Part shown: in pieces, positions 55,827 through 64,000 of the stretch
How positions within the stretch are numbered: the stretch's first letter is position 1
Layout: each line of letters begins with the position of its first letter
Assembly (NCBI RefSeq): GCF_002906255.1
Contig: NZ_POTC01000009.1
Coordinates: 1 to 64,000 of the forward strand
Length of the DNA: 64,000 bases
Direction: 5' to 3'
Source of the DNA: Novacetimonas maltaceti
GTDB lineage: Bacteria > Pseudomonadota > Alphaproteobacteria > Acetobacterales > Acetobacteraceae
Position numbers and translations under genes: made by a program
Notes under the pieces: generated by a model
The model's input: the letters and a program-made list of their open reading frames with translations, nothing else
Told to the model about the DNA's origin: nothing
Databases searched by the model: none

Positions 55827-56362
55827 GCCTGCTCTCCTGCCTGTTTCGTATCGCCTTCGACCGACCGCGCCACGGCTTCGGCCTGTGCCCCCCACCCGCG
55901 CAGGAAGGCGTCGCGCCCGCCATCGGCGCGCACCTCCAGGTCGACATACCGCGCGCCGGGCGGGGTGAGTTCCCCGAGGCGTTCGGGCCATTCCACCAGC
56001 ACGATCCCCTCGCACGCGTCATCCCAGCCCAGTTCGGCCAGGGCGCCCGGCCCATCGAGGCGCCACAGGTCGAAATGCGACACCTCCATTTCCTGCCCCC
56101 CCTCGCCCGGCGCGTCATAGGTCTGCACCAGGGTATAGGACGGGCTGGGCACCTCCATCGCCGGGTCGTCGCACAGGCAGCGCAGCAGCGCGCGCGCCAG
56201 CGTCGTCTTCCCCGCGCCAAGGTCGCCGCGCAGCAGCACCGCATCGCCCGCGCGCAGCAGTGGCGCCAGCGCCCGGCCCAGCGCCATCGTCGCCGCATCG
56301 TCGGGCAGGAGGACGCGCGTCACGCCCGACGCGGCGCAAGGGGTCGTATCCGTCTGTGTCAT
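55823..56362 (-). CDS. tsaE: tRNA threonylcarbamoyladenosine biosynthesis ATPase TsaE
   Basis: A 179-residue P-loop ATPase that works with TsaB and TsaD to make the t6A37 modification of tRNAs. The Walker A is GDLGAGKTT (46-54). The later motifs EVPSPSYTLVQTY and GIVLVEWPERLGE are typical of TsaE. The ATG at 56362 is chosen from the expected N-terminal length. It is the first gene in the minus-strand operon and the flavoprotein gene diverges from it. Confidence 0.93.
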   Translation of the reverse strand: MTQTDTTPCAASGVTRVLLPDDAATMALGRALAPLLRAGDAVLLRGDLGAGKTTLARALLRCLCDDPAMEVPSPSYTLVQTYDAPGEGGQEMEVSHFDLWRLDGPGALAELGWDDACEGIVLVEWPERLGELTPPGARYVDLEVRADGGRDAFLRGWGAQAEAVARSVEGDTKQAGEQA

Positions 56363-56586
56363 GGTGGCATTGTGCGCCCATGACAGGGCCGCAGACAAGG
56401 CGAAGCCGCAGGCCCGCGCACCTGTTCCGCACGCGCACCGTTTCCCCCGCCACATCGGGCGCCACGGCGGACGCGGCGGCGCATTTTCGCGGGGTTTGTG
56501 CCGTTTTTGTGGGTTGCGCTGGCGTGCCATGCAACGCACAACGCAGCAGGACCCTGATACAGACACGGATTGCAGGACAGACAGCA

Positions 56587-57609
56587 ATGACCGACACCGC
56601 CAGCCTTTCCACCGATGTCGCCATTATCGGCGCGGGCCCTGCCGGCCTGTTCGCCGCATTCGAATGCGCGATGCTCAAGCTGGGCTGCGTGCTGATCGAC
56701 GCGCTTGACGAAATCGGCGGGCAGTGCACCGCGCTGTATCCGGAAAAGCCGATCTATGACATTCCCGCCCACCCCGCCATCGCGGGGGGCGACCTGATCG
56801 CGGCACTCGACCGGCAGATCGCGCCGTTCGACATCCCGCGCCTGCTGGGCCGCCGGGTGGAGGAACTGTCGGGCACGCGCGGGGCGTTCACCCTGCGCAC
56901 CAGCACGGGCGACACGATTCGCGCCCATGCCGTCATCATCGCGGCCGGCGCCGGGGCGTTCGGCCCCAACCGCCCGCCGCTCGAAGGGCTGGAGGCGTTC
57001 GAGAAAAGTGGCGCGGTGCGGTATTACGTCCGCCGCCGCGCCGATTTCGCCGGAAAGCATGTCCTGATTGCCGGTGGCGGGGATTCGGCCGTGGACTGGG
57101 CGCTGTCGCTGCGTGACGTGGCGGGGCGCGTGTCCATCGTCCATCGCCGCAACCGCTTCCGCGCCGCCCCCGAAAGCCTGCGCCAGATGGACGAGGCCGT
57201 GGAGCGCGGCGAGATCGAAAAGCTGGTCGGCTACCAGCTTCACGGCCTGCACGGGAATGACGGCGTGCTCGACGGCGTGGACCTCATCACCCTTGATGGC
57301 GAGGTGCTGCATGTCCCGTGCCAGGCGCTGCTGCCGTTCTTCGGGCTGGCGACCGACCTTGGCCCCATCGCGCAATGGGGGCTGGACACCGTCCGCGGCA
57401 CCATCCCGGTCACGCCGTCCACCTGCGAAAGCAGCATGCCCGGCATCTTCGCCGTAGGGGATGTCGCGTCCTATCCGGGGAAGCTGAAGCTGATCCTGCA
57501 GGGCTTCAGCGAATGCGCCATGGCCGCGCACGCCATCCATCCCATCGTCCATCCCGACACCGCGCTGCATTTCGAGTATTCCACCAGCCGGGGCGTGCCC
57601 GCCGCCTGA
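56587..57609 (+). CDS. Ferredoxin-NADP reductase-like flavoprotein
   Basis: A 340-residue pyridine nucleotide-disulfide-fold reductase with FAD site GAGPAGLFAAFECAML (14-29) and NADPH site IAGGGDSAVDWAL (about 158-170). It lacks the CxxC of thioredoxin reductases, which fits the ferredoxin/flavodoxin-NADP+ reductase type found in many alphaproteobacteria. The ATG at 56587 is supported by a plausible leader AGGACAG in the 30 bases before it. It stands alone between tsaE and dadA. Confidence 0.85.
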   Translation: MTDTASLSTDVAIIGAGPAGLFAAFECAMLKLGCVLIDALDEIGGQCTALYPEKPIYDIPAHPAIAGGDLIAALDRQIAPFDIPRLLGRRVEELSGTRGAFTLRTSTGDTIRAHAVIIAAGAGAFGPNRPPLEGLEAFEKSGAVRYYVRRRADFAGKHVLIAGGGDSAVDWALSLRDVAGRVSIVHRRNRFRAAPESLRQMDEAVERGEIEKLVGYQLHGLHGNDGVLDGVDLITLDGEVLHVPCQALLPFFGLATDLGPIAQWGLDTVRGTIPVTPSTCESSMPGIFAVGDVASYPGKLKLILQGFSECAMAAHAIHPIVHPDTALHFEYSTSRGVPAA

Positions 57610-57753
57610 GCACGACTGGCCCACGGCGCATACATGTTTTGACACATAATGTTATGCCGCCACGCCATGGATCGATCGCGCGGTGCTTGACCCCGTGGGC
57701 GCGGGCGATAGCATCGCGCCCGCATCGTGCAACGTAACAGGAAGGGGCAGCGG

Positions 57754-59010
57754 GTGAAGGTTATTGTTCTGGGCTCGGGCGTGATTGGTGTCACGACCGC
57801 ATGGTACCTCGCCCGGCAGGGACACGAGGTCGAGGTGATCGACCGCCAGCCCGCCGCCGCGATGGAAACCTCCTTCGCCAATGCGGGGCAGGTCTCCCCC
57901 GGCTATTCCGCGCCATGGGCCGGGCCGGGCCTGCCGCTGCAGGTCCTGAAATGGATGTGCAGCACCGCCAGCCCCATGATCATCCGCCCGCGCATCGATT
58001 TCGCCATGTTCGGCTGGATGATGCAGGTCCTGCGCAACTGCAACGCCCATGCCTATGACATCAACAAGTCACGCATGCTGCGCGTTGCAACCTACAGCCG
58101 CGACTGCCTTGACGCGCTGCGCACCGAAACCGGCATCACCTATGACGACCGCCAGCGCGGGCTGATCCAGTTGTTCCGCACCGACCGCGACGTCGCCAAG
58201 GCACACAAGGACATGCAGGTGCTGTCGCAGCACGGGGTGGAACACGAACTGCTGACCCCCGACCAGATCGCGCAGTACGAACCCGGCCTGTCGGGATCGC
58301 GCCACCTGCTGCGCGCGGGGCTGCGCCTGCCGGGGGACGAATCGGGGGACGCGCACATGTTCACCCAGCGCCTGGCGCAGAAGGCCGCCGAACTGGGTGT
58401 GACGTTCCGGTATGAAACCACAATCCAGGCGCTCGATGCCTCGGCCGAGGAAATTCTGGGCGTGCGGACATCCGCCGGGCGCATCACGGGCGATGCCTAT
58501 GTCGTCGCACTCGGCAGTTACGCGCCGCGCCTTGTCCGTCCGCTGGGGCTGAAGCTGCCGGTCTATCCGGTCAAGGGATATTCGCTGACGCTGCCGGTGA
58601 CGGATGAAAGCCGCGCGCCGACCTCCACCGTCAATGACGACCGCTACAAGGTCGCGATCACGCGGCTGGGCGATCGCATCCGCATCGGCGGCACGGCGGA
58701 ACTGGCGGGCTACAACACCCGCCTCAGCCGTGACCGGCGCGCCGGGCTGGAGGAAAGCTTTACCGAACTGTTTGGCGGCGGCGACCTGTCGCAGGCGGTG
58801 TACTGGACCGGCCTGCGCCCGAACACGCCCGACGGGACGCCCGTCATCGGCGGGTCGAAGCGGTTTGGCAGGCTGTGGTTCAATACCGGCCACGGGACGC
58901 TGGGATGGACGATGGCCTGCGGGTCGGGAAAGCTGCTGGCCGACATGATCAGCCAGCGCCCGACCGAAATCCCCAGCCTCGACCTGTCGATCGACCGGTA
59001 CGCGCAGTAA
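57754..59010 (+). CDS. dadA: D-amino acid dehydrogenase
   Basis: A 418-residue FAD enzyme that oxidises D-amino acids, mainly D-alanine, to keto acids and passes electrons to the respiratory chain. The FAD loop is VLGSGVIGVTTAWYLAR (5-21). The characteristic SFANAGQVSPGYSAPWA follows, and the C-terminal TGHGTLGWTMACGSGKLLADM closes the FAD site. The start is GTG at 57754 with GAAGGGG six bases upstream, and the protein then begins MKVIVLGSG as in other DadA. It ends just before a full family A repeat. Confidence 0.94.
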   Translation: MKVIVLGSGVIGVTTAWYLARQGHEVEVIDRQPAAAMETSFANAGQVSPGYSAPWAGPGLPLQVLKWMCSTASPMIIRPRIDFAMFGWMMQVLRNCNAHAYDINKSRMLRVATYSRDCLDALRTETGITYDDRQRGLIQLFRTDRDVAKAHKDMQVLSQHGVEHELLTPDQIAQYEPGLSGSRHLLRAGLRLPGDESGDAHMFTQRLAQKAAELGVTFRYETTIQALDASAEEILGVRTSAGRITGDAYVVALGSYAPRLVRPLGLKLPVYPVKGYSLTLPVTDESRAPTSTVNDDRYKVAITRLGDRIRIGGTAELAGYNTRLSRDRRAGLEESFTELFGGGDLSQAVYWTGLRPNTPDGTPVIGGSKRFGRLWFNTGHGTLGWTMACGSGKLLADMISQRPTEIPSLDLSIDRYAQ

Positions 59011-59033
59011 ACGCCTGCCGGATTACCGGAGCC

Positions 59034-59118
59034 ATAAAAGTTTTTGGTGAAGCTTTTTCCAAAAAGCTTCGAAGAACGCCGCCTTTTTGGAAAAAGGCGG
59101 CACCCAAAAACTTTTATT
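59034..59118 (+). repeat. Palindromic intergenic repeat, family A, best copy
   Basis: The most symmetric copy. Outer arms are TAAAAGTTTTTGG and CCAAAAACTTTTA. Inside are a hairpin GAAGCTTTTT/AAAAAGCTTC and a hairpin GCCGCCTTTTT/AAAAAGGCGGC. In RNA it could fold as a stem with two side hairpins. It lies between dadA and the convergent His-rich exported peptide gene. Confidence 0.9.
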
Positions 59119-59150
59119 CCTTACATTTACCCATATCCCACGCGGGCAAC

Positions 59151-59185
59151 AAAAAACGGGGCCGGATAAATCCGTGCCCCGTTTT
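59151..59185 (-). terminator. Intrinsic terminator of the His-rich peptide gene
   Basis: ACGGGGC and GCCCCGT pair across a CGGATAAATCCGT loop, flanked by AAAAA and TTTT so that it ends transcription from the minus strand 54 bases after the stop at 59239. Confidence 0.85.
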
Positions 59186-59238
59186 CGTGCGTCATGCAGT
59201 CATGGTCCGCCGGCCCTGGGGCCGGCGTTCATGCAACA

Positions 59239-59502
59239 TTACTGCGCAGCGGCAGGTGCTTCGGCCTCGGCGGCCTTCTTCTTGCCGTGATGCTTGCCAC
59301 CGTGGTGGTGACCACCATGATGGACCTTCTTTTCGCCAGCAGCGGCAGCGTCACCAGCAGCGGCGTCAGGCGCATGCTCCGGGCCGGACACTGCCGGGGC
59401 GGTCGGCTCGGCGGGGGTGGTCTGCGCCATCAGGGGGGACGCAACGCCCATCACGGCGACTGCGGACAGGGCGGCCAGGAAACGGCGGGTCGAAACGATC
59501 AT
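59239..59502 (-). CDS. Small exported His/Lys/Ala-rich protein
   Basis: An 87-residue protein. The signal peptide is MIVSTRRFLAALSAVAVMGV (cleavage after PLMAQ). The mature peptide is rich in Ala, Pro and acidic residues, then has the basic cluster KKVHHGGHHHGGKHHGKKK followed by AAEAEAPAAAQ. The histidines could bind Ni2+, Cu2+ or Zn2+ in the periplasm. That is inference. The ATG at 59502 follows GGAG at ten bases and has a dedicated terminator, which supports a real gene. No family is recognised. Confidence 0.75.
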   Translation of the reverse strand: MIVSTRRFLAALSAVAVMGVASPLMAQTTPAEPTAPAVSGPEHAPDAAAGDAAAAGEKKVHHGGHHHGGKHHGKKKAAEAEAPAAAQ

Positions 59503-59708
59503 GAACTCATATCTCCAACAATCGGGACAAAATCCCAATGCCTGCGCCGGACCGGCAACGACACCAGCCCGATTCGACATTCACGGATGTAACACGCACC
59601 GCGAGGCCGCGTCTCGAATTAAAAATTTTAAATTTTCGGAGTGAACCCCATAACTGCCGCATTCCTACCGCAATCACAATGCCGGAAACATTACGAATGG
59701 TTGCAGGG

Positions 59709-59766
59709 AATGCGGGCAGCGATGGTCAGGCCCGCATTTCCGGTCCGTGGACAGATCAGTCCACGG
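59709..59766. terminator. Two hairpins at the typA 3' end
   Basis: AATGCGGGC/GCCCGCATT (59709-59738) and CCGTGGAC/GTCCACGG (59745-59766). The second straddles the typA stop codon (59756-59758). Neither is followed by a U-run, so a terminator role is only possible. Confidence 0.35.
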
Positions 59767-61579
59767 TGCCCGAACGCTCGCGCTTCTTGCGCTCATGCGG
59801 GTCGAGGTAGCGCTTGCGGATACGCACGGCCGACGGCGTGACCTCCACCAGCTCATCGTCCTCGATATAGGCGATGGCCTGTTCAAGGTTCATCTTGCGC
59901 GGCGGGATCAGCAGCAGGGCCTCGTCCTTGCCGGCGGCACGGATGTTGGTCAGCTTCTTTTCACGGATCGGGTTCACCTCGAGGTCATTCTCACGCGAAT
60001 GCTCCCCGATGATCATGCCGACATAGACCTTCTCGCCCGCATCGACGAACAGCGTGCCGCGATCCTGCAGCGAGAACAGCGAATACTGCGTCGTCGTGCC
60101 ATCCTCGGAAGAGATCAGCGAACCGTTGCGACGCCCGGCGATCGGCCCGACATAGGGCTGGTAGCCGGAGAACAGGCGGTTCATGATGCCCGAACCGCGC
60201 GTGTCGGTCAGGAATTCGCCGTGATAGCCGATCAGCCCGCGCGACGGGATCTGGAACGTCAGGCGCACCTTGCCGCCACCGGACGGCTGCATGTCCTGCA
60301 TGATGCCCTTGCGCAGGGCCATCTTCTCGACCACGACGCCGGAATACGGCTCGTCCACGTCGATCAGGACTTCCTCGAACGGCTCCTCGCGCTCGCCGGT
60401 TTCCTCGTTCGTGCGGAACAGCACGCGCGGGCGGCCGATGGTCAGCTCGAAGCCTTCGCGGCGCATCTGCTCGATCAGGACGCCCAGCTGCAGTTCGCCA
60501 CGGCCCGCAACCTCGAACGCCTCGCTCTCGGGGCTTTCGGACACGCGGATGGCGATGTTGCCCTCGGTTTCCTTGAACAGGCGGTCGCGGATCTGGCGCG
60601 ACGTGACCTTCTTGCCTTCACGGCCACCCAGCGGGCCGTCATTGAGGCGGAAGGTCATCGACAGCGTCGGCGGGTCGACGGGGGTGGAGGGCAGCGGCTC
60701 CTTCACCTCAAGGGCAGCGATGGTTTCGGGAATCGTCGCTTCCGACAGGCCGGCCACGGCCACGATGTCACCGGCCTCGACCTCCTCCACCGGCACGCGG
60801 TCCAGCCCGCGGAAGGACAGCAGCTTCGTCAGGCGCCCGGTCTCGACCACCGAACCGTCGGGACGCAGCACATGCACCGGCATGTTCATCTTCGCGGTGC
60901 CCTGCTCCACGCGCCCGGTCAGCACGCGGCCAAGGAAGTTGTCGTTCTCCAGGATGGTCGCGACCATCGCGAACGGCGCGTCCTTGTTGACCTTCGGCGG
61001 CGGCACATGGCGCAGGATCAGGTCGAACAGCGGGGAGAGGTCCTTGCGCGGCCCGTCGATCTCCAGATCCGCCCAGCCCTGACGGCCGGAGGCATAGAGC
61101 ATCGGGAAGTCCAGCTGCTCGTCATTCGCGCCGAGGGCCGCGAACAGGTCGAAGATCTCGTTATGCACTTCGTCGGGGCGGGCGTCGCCACGGTCGATCT
61201 TGTTGACGACCACGATCGGCTTCAGCCCGCGCGCCAGCGCCTTGCCGACGACGAACTTCGTCTGCGGCAGCGCGCCTTCGGCGGAATCGACCAACACGAC
61301 CGCGCCGTCCACCATGCTCAGGATACGCTCCACCTCGCCGCCGAAGTCGGCATGGCCCGGGGTGTCGATGATGTTGATGCGGGTGTCCTTCCACACGACG
61401 GACGTGCACTTCGCCAGGATCGTGATGCCGCGCTCACGCTCCAGGTCGTTGCTGTCCATCGCACGCTCGGCGACATGCTGGTTGTCGCGGAACGAGCCCG
61501 ACTGTTTCAGAAGCTGGTCAACCAGCGTGGTCTTGCCATGATCGACGTGCGCGATGATGGCGATATTACGGATGTCCAT
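59756..61579 (-). CDS. typA: Translational GTPase TypA/BipA
   Basis: A 607-residue ribosome-binding GTPase that acts on stress responses and 50S assembly. The P-loop is AHVDHGKTT (11-19), G3 is DTPGHADFGGE and G4 is NKIDR. The C-terminal TypA domains have GGKVRLTFQIPSRGLIGY, the family hallmark. The ATG at 61579 is preceded by AAGGAAAG. It lies 203 bases downstream of the PfkB kinase gene on the same strand. Confidence 0.97.
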   Translation of the reverse strand: MDIRNIAIIAHVDHGKTTLVDQLLKQSGSFRDNQHVAERAMDSNDLERERGITILAKCTSVVWKDTRINIIDTPGHADFGGEVERILSMVDGAVVLVDSAEGALPQTKFVVGKALARGLKPIVVVNKIDRGDARPDEVHNEIFDLFAALGANDEQLDFPMLYASGRQGWADLEIDGPRKDLSPLFDLILRHVPPPKVNKDAPFAMVATILENDNFLGRVLTGRVEQGTAKMNMPVHVLRPDGSVVETGRLTKLLSFRGLDRVPVEEVEAGDIVAVAGLSEATIPETIAALEVKEPLPSTPVDPPTLSMTFRLNDGPLGGREGKKVTSRQIRDRLFKETEGNIAIRVSESPESEAFEVAGRGELQLGVLIEQMRREGFELTIGRPRVLFRTNEETGEREEPFEEVLIDVDEPYSGVVVEKMALRKGIMQDMQPSGGGKVRLTFQIPSRGLIGYHGEFLTDTRGSGIMNRLFSGYQPYVGPIAGRRNGSLISSEDGTTTQYSLFSLQDRGTLFVDAGEKVYVGMIIGEHSRENDLEVNPIREKKLTNIRAAGKDEALLLIPPRKMNLEQAIAYIEDDELVEVTPSAVRIRKRYLDPHERKKRERSGTVD

Positions 61580-61782
61580 AACGGTTGTAACCTGACTTTC
61601 CTTGCGGGGGCGCCAAGAGGGCGCGCCGCCCGTGCGGGCAGTTCAGGCCCGAGCGACATGGCGGCATTGTTGGGTGCTGTGGCGTAGATAAAGGGGACTG
61701 GCGCGGATTGCACGCGAAACTTCACGTCCCGCGCGCATCCCGGCGATGAATTCTGCCGCGCGTGCGATCAGAACCCCATGTC

Positions 61783-62790
61783 CTAGCGCATGTTGATCAG
61801 TGGCCGCGCGCCATAGTGGGAGATGACCTCGGACGCCGCGACACTGCCGAGGCGGCCGCATTCGGCCAGTTCGCGCCCCGATGTCCACCCGGCCAGGAAG
61901 CCCGCGGCATAGGCGTCGCCCGCCCCGGTGGTGTCCACGACCTGCGTGCGCACGCTTTCGATGGCGATCTGCTGGTTGTCCTGCACGATCACGCTGCCCT
62001 TCTCGCTGCGGGTCAGGACGGCGAAATGCGTGTCGGCCGCGACATGGCGCAGCGCGTCGTCGAATTCCTTGACCTGGTAGAGCGAGAGGATCTCCACCTC
62101 GTTGGCGAACAGGATGTCGACATGCCCGCGCACGAGGTCGAGGAACGCATCGCGATGGCGGTCCACGCAGAACGCGTCCGACAGCGACAGCGCGACGCGG
62201 CGGCCCGCCGCATGCGCGATTTCCGCGGCCCGGCGGAACGCGGCCTGCGCTTCCGGCCGGTCGAACAGGTAGCCTTCCATGTAGGTCACCTTGGACGCCG
62301 CCACCACGTCGGGCAGCACGTCGTCCGGCCCGAACGACACGCACGCGCCAAGGTAGGTGTTCATCGTGCGCTGCCCGTCGGGGGTGACAAGGATCAGGCA
62401 GCTTGCGGTCGGCTGCTCCTGCGCCTCGCGGCCCTTGAGCGGGACGGACGGGAAATACACGCCCGCCGCCTGCATGTCGGCGGCGAAGGCGCGGCCGGTC
62501 GCGTCATCGGCCACCTTGCCCAGATAGGCGACGCGCGCGCCCATGTTCGACGCCACGACGCAGGTATTGGCCGCCGAACCGCCGCCCATTTCCTTTTCAC
62601 GGCGGATTTCCCGCCCCAGTTCCTGCGCGCGGATCGCATCGATCAGCATCATGCCGCCCGGCACCATGTCATTGGCCGCAAGGAAGGAGGGTTCGACAGG
62701 GGCCAGGATGTCAACGATCGCATTGCCGATCCCAAGGATATCGAACCTGCATTCCGTGGCCTGTCCCGAATTTTCCGTGTTCTTTTCCAA
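61783..62790 (-). CDS. PfkB family carbohydrate kinase (adenosine kinase-like)
   Basis: A 335-residue ribokinase-fold kinase. The signatures are FDILGIGNAIVDIL near the N-terminus, GGSAANTCVVASNMGARVAYLG, and the C-terminal anion hole DTTGAGDAYAAGFLAGW. It is closest to adenosine kinase of Alphaproteobacteria. The start is uncertain: TTG at 62790 has GAGGGG eight bases upstream and yields a usual N-terminus, while ATGs at 62823 and 62826 would add 11-12 residues without a good ribosome binding site. TTG is preferred. Purine salvage is the inferred role. Confidence 0.85.
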   Translation of the reverse strand: MEKNTENSGQATECRFDILGIGNAIVDILAPVEPSFLAANDMVPGGMMLIDAIRAQELGREIRREKEMGGGSAANTCVVASNMGARVAYLGKVADDATGRAFAADMQAAGVYFPSVPLKGREAQEQPTASCLILVTPDGQRTMNTYLGACVSFGPDDVLPDVVAASKVTYMEGYLFDRPEAQAAFRRAAEIAHAAGRRVALSLSDAFCVDRHRDAFLDLVRGHVDILFANEVEILSLYQVKEFDDALRHVAADTHFAVLTRSEKGSVIVQDNQQIAIESVRTQVVDTTGAGDAYAAGFLAGWTSGRELAECGRLGSVAASEVISHYGARPLINMR

Positions 62791-63072
62791 CTGTCCGTCC
62801 CCTCTTTGCGCATCGCACGGCATCATCGCACGAACGTCGCCATGAAATGACCAATATTGCGTATGACTAAGTTGCGCATTCGCTATCACCGGGGCAGGCA
62901 AACTGCAATGCCAGCACGTTTTTCACCATCGCCACGCGACGTACGCCCTTGTCGCGGGGACATGCGCGCGTATAACCGAAACAAGAGCAGGGACCTGCCT
63001 GTCCAGCACGAAAGCGAAGATCGATCCGGACTATTCCCAGCACCGGATACAGCCAGATGAAGCGGGGTAATA

Positions 63073-63672
63073 TTGTTCAGACGTCGTAAGCCAGAAGCGG
63101 CCAAGCCAACCGCACAGCCTCAGGCAGCCACTCCGCAACCCGCGCGCCCAGCGCCTTCTTCCACACCAGCCAACAAGGAAAACGCGCCGATGGCCCGTCC
63201 GCCCTTCCCCCAGACCCCCAATGCCACGCCCGCAGGCGCCGCGCGCCCCGGCATGCCCACGACAGGTGCGAAAAAGGATAATGACCGCCGCACGCTGGTC
63301 GTTGGCCGTGGCATCAGCGTCCAGGGCACCATCAAGGACGCCGAACGCCTGGTCGTGGAAGGGATGGTCGAATCCTCCATGATCAACGCCACCGAACTGC
63401 TGATCGCCGATGGCGGTGTGTTCAAGGGTGAGGTCGAGGTGGAAGACGCCGAACTCGCCGGCACCATCGACGGCACGCTGACGGTGCAGGGTGGCCTCAC
63501 GATCCGTTCCACCGGCCGCCTGCTGGGCACGGCGAAGTGCCGCCGCCTGAAGGTCGAGGACGGGGGCCAGGTTTCGGGGCAGCTCGAGATGATCACCACC
63601 CCCAAGCCCGAGGCCCCGGCCGCAGCGGCACCTGCCGCAGCCGCCCCCGCCGAGAAGCCGCAAACCCCCTGA
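63073..63672 (+). CDS. Bactofilin family cytoskeletal protein
   Basis: A 199-residue polymer-forming protein of the bactofilin (DUF583) family. The beta-helical core is about residues 72-165, with repeats such as VVGRGISVQGTIKDAERLVVEG, LIADGGVFKGEVEVEDAELAG and LTIRSTGRLLG. The N-terminal about 70 residues and the C-terminal tail are Pro/Ala-rich. The start is TTG at 63073 (MFRRRKPE in the protein), after AGCGGGG. An ATG at 63057 is out of frame. Such filaments organise cell-wall growth in related bacteria. It is followed by a bidirectional terminator. Confidence 0.9.
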   Translation: MFRRRKPEAAKPTAQPQAATPQPARPAPSSTPANKENAPMARPPFPQTPNATPAGAARPGMPTTGAKKDNDRRTLVVGRGISVQGTIKDAERLVVEGMVESSMINATELLIADGGVFKGEVEVEDAELAGTIDGTLTVQGGLTIRSTGRLLGTAKCRRLKVEDGGQVSGQLEMITTPKPEAPAAAAPAAAAPAEKPQTP

Positions 63673-63781
63673 GGCGCGGCCGCGACGCGCCCACGGCCCT
63701 GACGCCCGCGAACCGCGCGGGTGTTGCGGCCCGGTGGCGCGACAGGCCGCCCGGCAGGGCATGCACTGCGGACATTCCATG

Positions 63782-63820
63782 AAAAAAGCCGCCGGAACAC
63801 CATGTTCCCGGCGGCTTTTT
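63782..63820. terminator. Bidirectional intrinsic terminator
   Basis: AAAAAAGCCGCCGG and CCGGCGGCTTTTT pair, with AACA/TGTT extending the stem, between the convergent bactofilin gene and gcrA. Confidence 0.85.
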
Positions 63821-63883
63821 CATGTGCGCTACAGGCCTGCCCGTAACATCCGCCACGGCGCGGGCCCGTGCGGGCGCCCGGCC

Positions 63884-64000
63884 TCAGGCGACGTTATCGC
63901 GGCGATCGCGCAGCTTCACATAGGCCAGCTGCGCATGCTCCGCACAGTAGGGCTTGCCCGGCAGCGGGGTCGCGCCACAGAAGTGGAAGCCCGGCGTCCC
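63884..64000 (-). CDS. gcrA: GcrA cell-cycle regulator, 3' end only
   Basis: The last 38 codons of a gene whose start lies beyond the window. The reading frame ends with TGA at 63884-63886. The translated tail is GTPGFHFCGATPLPGKPYC followed by AEHAQLAYVKLRDRRDNVA, matching the zinc-ribbon-like C-terminus of GcrA (FHFCG...PYCAEH), a transcription regulator of the alphaproteobacterial cell cycle. The short length limits the evidence, but the motif is distinctive. Confidence 0.8.
   Translation of the reverse strand, partial: GTPGFHFCGATPLPGKPYCAEHAQLAYVKLRDRRDNVA

Noticed and set aside
1-64000. Prophage, insertion sequence or genomic island.
   Set aside because: No integrase, transposase, tRNA attachment site or compositional break was seen. 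The genes are mostly housekeeping and typical of Acetobacteraceae.

Overview
The window looks like chromosomal DNA from an acetic acid bacterium, most likely a Komagataeibacter or Gluconacetobacter relative (Alphaproteobacteria, Acetobacteraceae). The reasons are high GC with AT-rich intergenic gaps, a bacterial pyruvate decarboxylase, a membrane-type D-lactate dehydrogenase beside an acetoin pathway, a carbohydrate porin of the OprB type, a hopanoid side-chain gene set (hpnH, hpnM, hpnI, hpnJ, hpnK), a family-specific cysteine synthase and a GcrA cell-cycle regulator. No phage, transposase, CRISPR array, rRNA or tRNA was recognised. Species assignment is inference.

Layout. 1-9.0 kb: 3' end of folE, a DJ-1/PfpI protein, moaB, an OprB porin, an APH-fold kinase, a possible 57-residue protein and an SbcD/SbcC-like pair. 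9.2-16.5 kb: an acetyltransferase, then four same-strand genes acting on pyruvate: pdc, dld, alsS and budA. 16.9-24.7 kb: a small exported protein, the cbpA-cbpM chaperone pair, a Na+/H+ antiporter, a second small exported protein, an aldo/keto reductase, a DUF2272 lipoprotein and a Hint-domain protein. 24.9-31.7 kb: a LuxR-type regulator, a cysteine synthase, an OmpR/histidine-kinase pair, a YqaA/DedA-type membrane protein and an SDR-fold protein without catalytic residues. 31.9-38 kb: ispE with a TPR protein, a uracil-DNA glycosylase-like gene and a lytic transglycosylase. 38-47.7 kb: a CorC/HlyC-type membrane protein, hpnH, and the divergent run dxs-hpnM-hpnI-hpnJ-hpnK. 48-56.4 kb: a minus-strand operon tsaE-murU-addB-addA-trxA. 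56.6-64 kb: a ferredoxin-NADP reductase-like flavoprotein, dadA, a His-rich exported peptide, typA, a PfkB kinase, a bactofilin and the 3' end of gcrA.

How the genes fit together. D-lactate enters as pyruvate through Dld, and pyruvate leaves either through Pdc (acetaldehyde, then acetate by the oxidative system) or through AlsS/BudA (acetoin). IspE and Dxs are steps of the MEP isoprenoid pathway, and the hpn genes decorate the C30 hopanoids made from it, so precursor supply and lipid head-group tailoring are physically linked here. AddAB, the SbcCD-like pair and the glycosylase are DNA-repair functions.

Two families of intergenic palindromic repeats stand out. Family A (about 85 bp, two inner hairpins inside an outer inverted repeat) has six copies. 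Family B (about 120-135 bp, several hairpins in series) has copies at three convergent junctions. Every copy lies just after the 3' end of a gene. The most notable protein-level oddities are an SDR with all three catalytic residues replaced, a Hint domain without its nucleophilic cysteine, and an SbcC-like ATPase with a beta-type insert where a zinc hook would be.
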